Positions 58,493-64,000 of a stretch of 64,000 nucleotides of DNA are shown here, piece by piece (position 1 is the stretch's first letter; the number at the start of each line of letters is the position of its first letter). A program made the translations under genes and the position numbers. The DNA comes from Clostridia bacterium (lineage in GTDB: Bacteria > Bacillota > Clostridia > Christensenellales > Borkfalkiaceae). The stretch is taken from the NCBI GenBank assembly GCA_017415505.1, contig JAFQGG010000050.1, positions 17,378 to 81,377 of the forward strand. Reading direction: 5' to 3'. Under the pieces are notes generated by a model, which was given only the letters and a program-made list of their open reading frames with translations, did no database searches and was not told the origin of the DNA.

Positions 58493-59156
58493 AGATTTGG
58501 TAATTTCTATTCCGTATCGAAAATACGTTGCGATACGCGAAGCGCTCGAACGCGGGGGGAATAATTTTGATGAGCAACTACAGAGAAAAGCGGAAGAATG
58601 GTATCAGGCGTTGATACCCAAAGAGCAACGCGAAGAAATCGAAAAGCAAATCCAAGCAGATAACAAAGCGGAAGCGTTGAAAGCAAAACAATTTGCTGTG
58701 GTGCGCATAAGGGATGAAGTGGAAGATTATCATTTCATTACGGAAAGAGGTGAAGATTTTTATAGTCTCGCAAAATGTTGCGCGGAGGTTCAAAGCAGTG
58801 GTAATCCGAAAGAGTATACGGTGGATACGATTGCTACGTTTTTTAATCAGCATTATTCCATTGAAGAAACGATGTATGACGTATTGAAAGACGCTTTGAA
58901 AACGGATAAACGTATCTCGGCTGTCTTGGAAATTGATTTTGACATTGGAGCGTTTTCCGTTTTGAATCCCGAAAAGAATGCGTGGGAGAAGTATTCGATA
59001 GAAAGCATTGTGCAAGCGGCAAGAATAGCGCAAGAGTTTGAAAAATGGGATGAGAGTATGGGAGAGAAAAAGTTTTATGAAAATCTGGACGGAAAATATT
59101 ATGAAGAACCGTTGGAAGAACTTGAACAAGAGGACTCGGGGTTAATACCACAGTAG
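58482..59156 (+). CDS. Hypothetical element protein related to DUF6103 at its start
   Basis: 224 residues. The first 45 residues (DLVISIPYRKYVAIREALERGGNNFDEQLQRKAEEWYQALIP) have the same strand-helix-helix layout as the preceding DUF6103 protein. The rest is acidic and unknown. The ATG at 58482 is best spaced from GGAGG; an ATG at 58479 directly precedes it. Ends EQEDSGLIPQ in cargo style. Coding-like sequence continues after the stop in the -1 frame (see next). Confidence 0.55.
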   Translation: MANKDLVISIPYRKYVAIREALERGGNNFDEQLQRKAEEWYQALIPKEQREEIEKQIQADNKAEALKAKQFAVVRIRDEVEDYHFITERGEDFYSLAKCCAEVQSSGNPKEYTVDTIATFFNQHYSIEETMYDVLKDALKTDKRISAVLEIDFDIGAFSVLNPEKNAWEKYSIESIVQAARIAQEFEKWDESMGEKKFYENLDGKYYEEPLEELEQEDSGLIPQ

Positions 59157-59305
59157 CAGGCAAGATTACGCCCTATTTCGACGAAGACCGAAAAAGTAAA
59201 GGAAACACTCGAAAGCGTGAAGATGACGAGAATAAGGACGGTTTTTGGAACGGTTGGCGGGTGAAAAGCGAGAAAGCGGGTGTACCTAAAACCTTGCAGG
59301 AATAA
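59126..59305 (+). pseudogene. Start-less coding-like frame after 58482 gene
   Basis: Open frame of 59 codons in the -1 frame relative to the preceding gene, without ATG, GTG or TTG. Its translation (AGKITPYFDEDRKS...DDENKDGFWNGWRVKS...PKTLQE) looks like real protein sequence, so it may be the former C-terminus of that gene after a frameshift. Confidence 0.35.
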
Positions 59306-59473
59306 GCAACGGTGCTGTAAAGCCCCGTTTTGCGGTTTACTTCTGCCGGCAACGCCGACAGTTAAAGGGATGTAGCGATTTTAGTTGCGGTGCTGTAAAA
59401 TGCACGAAAAAGAAGGTGCGGTGCTGTGAATTGCTAAACGGCAAGTGTTTGGCGGATAAGTGCGGTGCTGTGG
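59306..59473. other. Candidate oriT with repeated GCGGTGCTGT
   Basis: Four direct copies of (G)CGGTGCTGT at 59310, 59387, 59418 and 59462, with a GC-rich hairpin (GCCGGCAACGCCGAC..) near 59345-59360. It lies directly upstream of the MobC-like and relaxase genes, where the origin of transfer of such elements normally sits. The nick site is not identified. Confidence 0.5.
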
Positions 59474-59498
59474 CAAAAAAATAAGCATGGAGGACGAA

Positions 59499-59906
59499 AT
59501 GGCAGTAGAAGATGAAAAAAGTAGATTTGGACTTTGGATAAAGGACGAAACGCTGCAAAAGATAGAACCGTTGTATAAGGATGACGGGTGCAGAACGAAG
59601 TCGGAGTTTATTGAAAAGGCTGTTAATTTTTATTGTGAATATCTATCGGCTGAAGGTTATCGAAGATATCTTCCAGAATCGGTAACCTCTATAATAAAGG
59701 GAACGTTGGATGGTTTCGAGGGGCGAATGGCAAGTTTGCTATTTAAGTTGGCAGTGGAAACGGCAATGATGATGCACGTGACGGCGGCGAACAATGAAAT
59801 AGACGAAGAAACGCTGTCCGCACTTCGCGGTATGTGCGTGGAAGAAGTGAAACGTTTATACGGTCGAATATCGTTCGAGGACGTGGTGCGATTCCAAAAA
59901 GAATAA
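59499..59906 (+). CDS. MobC-like relaxosome accessory protein
   Basis: 135 residues. SRFGLWIKDETLQKIEPLYKDDGCRTKSEFIEKAVNFY is a ribbon-helix-helix DNA-binding start as in MobC-type proteins, followed by a helical domain (about 65-130). It precedes the relaxase by three bases and probably binds the repeats at 59310-59473 to help nicking. The ATG at 59499 is chosen because GGAGG (59489-59493) lies five bases before it. Confidence 0.75.
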   Translation: MAVEDEKSRFGLWIKDETLQKIEPLYKDDGCRTKSEFIEKAVNFYCEYLSAEGYRRYLPESVTSIIKGTLDGFEGRMASLLFKLAVETAMMMHVTAANNEIDEETLSALRGMCVEEVKRLYGRISFEDVVRFQKE

Positions 59907-59909
59907 AAA

Positions 59910-61469
59910 ATGGCGAAGTTTATTTTGAAGTGGCGGTATATAAAATCGGGGACGAAAGGACACGGTGTAAACCTTGTTAAATACGTTGCGACGAGAGAGG
60001 GCGTTGAATTTTGTGAAGAGGCTTGGAAAAGCGAACCTGCCACGAAGGAACAAATGAATTTAATACGCAAACTCGTGAAAGATTTTCCCGAAACGGTAAA
60101 AAGTTTTGAATACGAAGATTATAAAAAACAGCCGACGAAATATTCCGCAAGCGAATTGATTACGCGAACGATAGAAGAAAATTTGGATAGGATCGGGAAG
60201 AAAGAAAACTACGTCGAGTATATCGCAATGCGTCCAAGAGTAGAAAAGGACGGCGCGCACGGTTTATTTTCTGCTGAAAGCGGAATCGATTTGGAAAAAG
60301 TGACAAGAGAAGTAGCCGAGCATAAAGGTGCGGTATGGACAACGGTATTATCTTTACGGCGAGAGAATGCGGTAAGGCTTGGTTATGATAACGCAAAAGA
60401 GTGGAAGAGGTTACTCTGTTCAAAAGAAGAAGAGCTTGCAAGGGCAATGGGAATATCGTGTGAGGATATTAAATGGTACGCCGCGTTTCATAACGAAGGA
60501 CATCATCCGCATGTGCATTTGATTTCGTATTCAACAGGCAAAGAACCGTATATGACACAGCGGAAATTGCAGGAATTAAAATCAAGTTTTGCAAATGAAA
60601 TATTCAAGCAAGACCTATACCATGTATTCGTTGAACAAACAAAACAGCGTGATGAACTTCGCGCACTGGGGCGTGACAAGGCAGAAGAACTGATAACGAA
60701 AATCCAAAACGGTGATTACCAAAACGAAACGGTCGAGCTTATGCTGAAAGCATTGGTGGACGAGCTGAAAGATTATGCGGGCAAGAAGGTGTACGGATAT
60801 CTTCCCAAGAAAGCGAAAAATCTTGTGAACGGTATCGTGGACGAGCTTGCAAAGGACGAACGGATAGCCGAGCTTTACGAACTGTGGTATAAAGAAAAAG
60901 ATAAAATCGTGAAAACCTATCAAGACGGAAAGGCGTATAGGTTGCCGTTATCAAGAAATGAAGAATTCAAAACTATCCGAAACGCCGTAGTAAAAGAAGC
61001 AATGAAAATATTGCGAACGGAGCAGGACCCGTTGTGGCAAGAAAAGAAAAAGATGTGGGAGCTTTATAAAGAAGCGAAAGACTTGCTGGATAAAAACTCT
61101 ATGGAATATAATCCAAAGCGGTCGTTGGAATTGCTCATAGAATCGGCGAGGTTTGGAAATACGGTAGCGAAATATCTAATCGGGAAAATGTATCTTCGCG
61201 GCGAAGGAACGAAAAGAAACGTAGAAGAAGGCAAGCGTTGGCTCACCGAAGCGCAAGCGGACGGGAACGAGTACGCAAAGCAAATGTTGGAATGGCGGAA
61301 CTATCAACAATGGACAGCCACGCGCAGTGCGTTCCGTCTTTTTCATTATCTTGGAAGATTGTTGCAAGATGGCTTGGAGAAAGGTAAAAGCGGGCGCGGA
61401 CAAACGGAGAGTAAGCTCCGCAGAGCGATAGACGAAAAGAAACGCGCGCACGGCATAAAACAAGAATAA
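59910..61469 (+). CDS. MobP-type relaxase with Sel1-like repeats
   Basis: 519 residues. Nicks one DNA strand at oriT and leads it into the recipient. The three-His metal motif reads FHNEGHHPHVHLISY (near residues 190-205), and the candidate nucleophile Tyr lies in the N-terminal YVATREGVEF region (near residue 27), as in MobP3 relaxases. The C-terminal part (about 390-460) has Sel1-like repeats (SLELLIESARFGNTVAKYLIGKMYL, GKRWLTEAQADGNEYAKQML). The end is basic. Start three bases after the MobC-like gene. Confidence 0.88.
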   Translation: MAKFILKWRYIKSGTKGHGVNLVKYVATREGVEFCEEAWKSEPATKEQMNLIRKLVKDFPETVKSFEYEDYKKQPTKYSASELITRTIEENLDRIGKKENYVEYIAMRPRVEKDGAHGLFSAESGIDLEKVTREVAEHKGAVWTTVLSLRRENAVRLGYDNAKEWKRLLCSKEEELARAMGISCEDIKWYAAFHNEGHHPHVHLISYSTGKEPYMTQRKLQELKSSFANEIFKQDLYHVFVEQTKQRDELRALGRDKAEELITKIQNGDYQNETVELMLKALVDELKDYAGKKVYGYLPKKAKNLVNGIVDELAKDERIAELYELWYKEKDKIVKTYQDGKAYRLPLSRNEEFKTIRNAVVKEAMKILRTEQDPLWQEKKKMWELYKEAKDLLDKNSMEYNPKRSLELLIESARFGNTVAKYLIGKMYLRGEGTKRNVEEGKRWLTEAQADGNEYAKQMLEWRNYQQWTATRSAFRLFHYLGRLLQDGLEKGKSGRGQTESKLRRAIDEKKRAHGIKQE

Positions 61470-61494
61470 TTTTCTTGGACATATAGGAAAATCC

Positions 61495-61523
61495 TTGTAA
61501 AATTTTTCAAAAAATGCTATAAT
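61495..61523 (+). promoter_or_regulatory. Promoter of the BRO-type gene
   Basis: TTGTAA (61495-61500), 17-base spacer, TATAAT (61518-61523). Confidence 0.7.
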
Positions 61524-61547
61524 AAATTCGTACAGATGAGGTGCAAG

Positions 61548-62393
61548 ATGGAAAACAAATTGAAAGTTTTTGAGAGCAAACAAATCAGAACCCTTTGGAA
61601 TGCCGAGAAAGAGGAATGGTATTTTTCTGTAGTGGACGTTGTCGCGGTATTGACGGATAGCGAAAACCCGAATAACTATTGGAAGGTATTAAAACATAGA
61701 CTTTCCAAAGAAGGAAGTGAGTTGGTTACAAATTGTAACCGACTGAAAATGATATCGCCCAAAGATGGAAAATCATATTTTACGGATTGCCTTGATACAA
61801 AAGGCGTTTTGCGTTTGGTGCAGTCGATCCCGTCTCCTAAAGCGGAACCTTTCAAAATGTGGCTGGCGCAAGTTGGCAGTGAACGCTTGGACGAAATTGC
61901 CGATCCCGAAAAAGCAATCTTGCGCGGTGCGGAATTTTATCGTGCAAAAGGTTATACCGAAGGTTGGATAAACCAACGTTTGCAAACGATAGAAATGCGG
62001 AAAGAACTCACGGACGAGTGGAAGGCGCGTGGTGTCGAAAGGGATAAAGATTATGCCATTTTAACCAATGAAATGACAAAGGCGTGGAGTGGTTTGACTG
62101 TTAAGGAATACAAAGCCGTTAAAGGGTTAAAAAAGGAAAATCTTCGGGATAATATGACGAATATTGAACTCGTCTTAAATATGCTTGCGGAAGTAACTAC
62201 AACGGCAATATCTAAAAGCAGACAACCCGAAACGTTTACGGAAAGCAAGCAAATTGCAAGGGAAGGCGGTGCGGTTGCAAAAAATGCGAGAACGGATATT
62301 GAAGAACGTTTGGGTGGTTCGGTAATATCTCCGTTGAACGCAAAAGACAAGCCTGCGTTAGAAATTAAAACAACCGAAGAAACGGAAGAATAA
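61548..62393 (+). CDS. BRO-family N-terminal domain protein (antirepressor-like)
   Basis: 281 residues. The Bro-N domain (about 5-110) is recognised by IRTLWNAEKEEWYFSVVDVVAVLTDSENPNNYWKVLKHRL and FTDCLDTKGVLRLVQSIPSPKAEPFKMWLAQVG. The C-terminal part (about 130-281) is a charged helical domain with GYTEGWINQRLQTIEMRKELTDEWKARG, seen in many mobile-element BRO proteins. It probably binds DNA and regulates the element. It has its own promoter, GAGGTG in front of the ATG, and a terminator after it. Confidence 0.82.
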   Translation: MENKLKVFESKQIRTLWNAEKEEWYFSVVDVVAVLTDSENPNNYWKVLKHRLSKEGSELVTNCNRLKMISPKDGKSYFTDCLDTKGVLRLVQSIPSPKAEPFKMWLAQVGSERLDEIADPEKAILRGAEFYRAKGYTEGWINQRLQTIEMRKELTDEWKARGVERDKDYAILTNEMTKAWSGLTVKEYKAVKGLKKENLRDNMTNIELVLNMLAEVTTTAISKSRQPETFTESKQIAREGGAVAKNARTDIEERLGGSVISPLNAKDKPALEIKTTEETEE

Positions 62394-62413
62394 ATAAAAA
62401 TAAATGAAGTTGG

Positions 62414-62440
62414 ACGTCACACGAAAGTGTGGCGTTTTTC
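62414..62440 (+). terminator. Terminator after BRO-type gene
   Basis: Stem ACGTCACAC-GAAA-GTGTGGCGT (one G-T pair) and five T. Confidence 0.75.
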
Positions 62441-62461
62441 TATGTCTAAAAGGAGGAAGGC

Positions 62462-63379
62462 ATGGCATTTGTAAAATATACGGAGCAACAAATCAAGGAA
62501 GCAAGCGAAGTGGATATAGTGGATTTACTTCGACGGCGAGGCGAGAAAGTAGAAACGGCGGGTTCGGAACACGAGTGGAAACACGGCGGAGATACGATAC
62601 GCATTCGCGGTGGAAAATGGTTTAATTTCTATGAAAACGAAGGCGGAAACGCAATCTCGTTCGTGCGGAAATTTTTTGAGAAAGATTTTATTCAAGCAAT
62701 GCAATTTTTAATCGGGGATAGCACGGGTGAACTCAAACAAGCCAAACCCAAACCGCAAAAAGAAAAGAAACCGTTCGTGGTTCCGACTGCAAATAAAAAT
62801 ATGCGGCGGGTATATCAGTATCTCGTAGAGAAACGGAAGATAGATGAGGAAGTATTTTCCGTGTTTGCCAATCACGGACTTTTATATGAAACGGCGGAAT
62901 ATCATAACGCCGCGTTCGTGGGAAAAGATAAAAACGGCGTGATAAAGCATATCAGTTTACGAGGTACGGGCGGAAACTTTCGCGGAAACGTGGAAAGCTC
63001 GATTCCCGAATACAGTTTCCATTGGCACGGCAAAAGCGATAGGCTGTATATTTTTGAAGCGCCTATCGATATGCTTTCGTTTATTTCTATGAACAAAGAA
63101 GAATGGCAAACACACAGTTATGCGGCGTGCTGTGGAATCGGGAGCAAGGTTCTCGATCAGATGCTGAAAGACAATCCGAATATCAAAAAAGTATATCTAT
63201 GCTTGGACAACGATATGAAAGGTAGAGAGTACAACGCTATCATTGCTGACAGGCTGTTCGAGCAAGGCATACCGACAAAAATCCTCGTTCCGAAGAATAA
63301 AGATTGGAACGAGGATATCCTTAATAAAAATATTATCCGAGAAGAAACTTCGGATTGCTTGATACAACAGCAATTGTAA
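62462..63379 (+). CDS. TOPRIM/DUF3991 primase-like protein
   Basis: 305 residues. N-terminal DNA-binding part (about 1-85: VDIVDLLRRRGEKV, IRGGKWFNFYENEGGNAISFVRKF) in the style of DnaG/CHC2 primases but without the zinc Cys, then DUF3991 (about 105-175) and a TOPRIM fold (about 180-290) with IFEAPIDMLS and VYLCLDNDMKGRE providing the metal-binding Glu and Asp residues. Likely acts in replication or processing of the transferred strand. AAAGGAGG in front of the ATG. Confidence 0.82.
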   Translation: MAFVKYTEQQIKEASEVDIVDLLRRRGEKVETAGSEHEWKHGGDTIRIRGGKWFNFYENEGGNAISFVRKFFEKDFIQAMQFLIGDSTGELKQAKPKPQKEKKPFVVPTANKNMRRVYQYLVEKRKIDEEVFSVFANHGLLYETAEYHNAAFVGKDKNGVIKHISLRGTGGNFRGNVESSIPEYSFHWHGKSDRLYIFEAPIDMLSFISMNKEEWQTHSYAACCGIGSKVLDQMLKDNPNIKKVYLCLDNDMKGREYNAIIADRLFEQGIPTKILVPKNKDWNEDILNKNIIREETSDCLIQQQL

Positions 63380-63597
63380 GAATTTCTACTCGGATAATGT
63401 TGGTTTATAGGTGTTCTTTTTAGCATTTTTTCTATTTTATTATTCTTTGGTGGCGAGTGGTTGAAGATTTTTTTGAATAAGCGATATTTTGTTGTTTTCG
63501 TCATAATGTTATTCTCCTTGTGTCTTTTATGTAAACGGATTTAATTATTGTAGTGATTATGGTATAATGAAAGCACAAAAATTAAGGAGGTCTTATA

Positions 63598-63921
63598 ATG
63601 AGACAACAAAAGAAATGCTGCCCTATCCAATTTAAAGACGACTTCGAGGAATTTATAGAATATCTTCGCCTGCGTCCACTACGCGAATCAACAATAAAAT
63701 ATCAACACGATATTCTTATCCCCATATTATTGAACTTCGATTCGTATGGTGTTAAATCGTGGAACGACCTATCGCCGACAGATATTTATCGAGTTCATCA
63801 AGAGAGCAGAGATAAATATAATCTAATTTATCCATTACGCTCTTTTCTGCAATTTTTACAAAAAACAGACCTGCAAATAAAAGTCAAGCAAAATAAACGA
63901 GAAATTTCAAAAAATTTTTAA
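63598..63921 (+). pseudogene. Tyrosine-recombinase N-terminal domain only
   Basis: 107 residues. FEEFIEYLRLRPLRESTIKYQHDILIPILLNF and DLSPTDIYRVHQESRDKYNLIYPLRSFLQFL match the SAM-like core-binding domain of tyrosine recombinases, but the frame stops before the catalytic domain, and only 79 bases remain in the window. Either a truncated integrase or one split by a frameshift. TATAAT at about 63562 and AAGGAGG precede it. The 220 bases between it and the primase-like gene (63380-63597) show no other convincing gene. Confidence 0.55.
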
Positions 63922-64000
63922 GCGTAAAAAACTGCAAGCAAAAGCAAGTCAGCGCAATTGCGTTGACTTAGAAAAGGCTAAATAAAGGAAAGTTAAGCGA

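Larger units (their letters stand above)
33707..64000 (+). mobile_element. Tn1549/CTn-like integrative conjugative or mobilizable element (right end outside window)
   Basis: Starts at the tRNA-Leu 3' end. It contains the hallmarks of Tn1549-like elements of Clostridia: DUF4314, DUF4313, DUF3789, DUF3849, DUF3848, DUF6103, VirB2-like, TrbL/VirB6-like, PrgI, VirB4, CD1108-like, MobC-like, MobP relaxase, TOPRIM primase-like and BRO proteins. Almost all genes point right and overlap by a few bases. Codons are richer in A than in the chromosome. No second copy of the tRNA 3' end was found before the window end, so the right boundary is not seen. Confidence 0.85.

Noticed and set aside
63157-63504. 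Leftward open frame of 115 codons with a good AAGGAG site
   Set aside because: Only the first 42 codons lie in the gap after the primase-like gene; the rest is antisense to that gene. Not convincing as a gene, though a short transcript from here cannot be excluded.

Overview
The window looks like the chromosome of an uncultured anaerobic Firmicute (class Clostridia, gut type). The evidence is strong AGGAGG ribosome binding sites, a SipW-type signal peptidase with TasA-like cargo, the ACT-domain/UPF0210 pair, a YwlE-type arginine phosphatase, a DUF951 protein, a DnaD-type helicase loader, radical-SAM pairs and a Tn1549-like conjugation module. A species cannot be named from sequence alone.

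Positions 1-33,700 are chromosomal. In order they hold a DegV fragment, a SipW secretion operon (513-2455), a leaderless radical-SAM/UDG-like DNA-metabolism pair (2507-4545), pnuC behind a long leader that contains a 278-bp inverted-repeat element, a Na/Pi cotransporter, and an acyltransferase. Next comes an approximately 800-bp tandem array of CsoR-type operators leading into a csoR-EamA operon. After lgt and a GNAT gene there is a six-gene leftward operon (18613 to 13352) that looks like an undescribed RiPP pathway: a 46-residue precursor ending in three cysteines, a SPASM radical-SAM enzyme, a DUF5685-like protein, a HExxH peptidase, a U32/UbiU-like cysteine-cluster protein and a polyprenol-kinase-like/DUF92 fusion. 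tRNA-Ser(GGA) follows, with extra copies of its 3' end, then dnaD, an atypical alpha/beta hydrolase, lepB, degV, and a housekeeping run (ACT, UPF0210, pepF, dnaB, tsaC-type, ywlE-type, rpiB, peptidase E) ending at tRNA-Leu(CAG).

From the 3' end of tRNA-Leu to the window end lies an integrative conjugative or mobilizable element of the Tn1549/CTn type. It is A-rich in codon use and almost entirely rightward. It carries a long cargo run (ADP-ribosyltransferase-like protein, ArdA-like proteins, DUF4314, DUF4313, DUF3789, DUF3849, DUF4406-like), four orphan DNA methyltransferases, part of a type IV secretion system (VirB2-like, VirB6/TrbL-like, PrgI, VirB4, shortened CD1108-like), a candidate oriT, a MobC-like protein, a MobP-type relaxase with Sel1 repeats, a BRO-type protein, a TOPRIM primase-like protein and a truncated tyrosine-recombinase N-terminus. 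No VirD4 coupling protein, cell-wall hydrolase or intact integrase is visible, and an IS110-family insertion splits the secretion genes.

The most notable signals are (1) the RiPP-like operon, (2) the operator array in front of csoR, and (3) a shared acidic, Met/Ile/Gln-rich C-terminal tail on about sixteen otherwise unrelated cargo proteins of the element but not on its machinery. The third could be a type IV secretion signal for proteins delivered to the recipient cell during conjugation.
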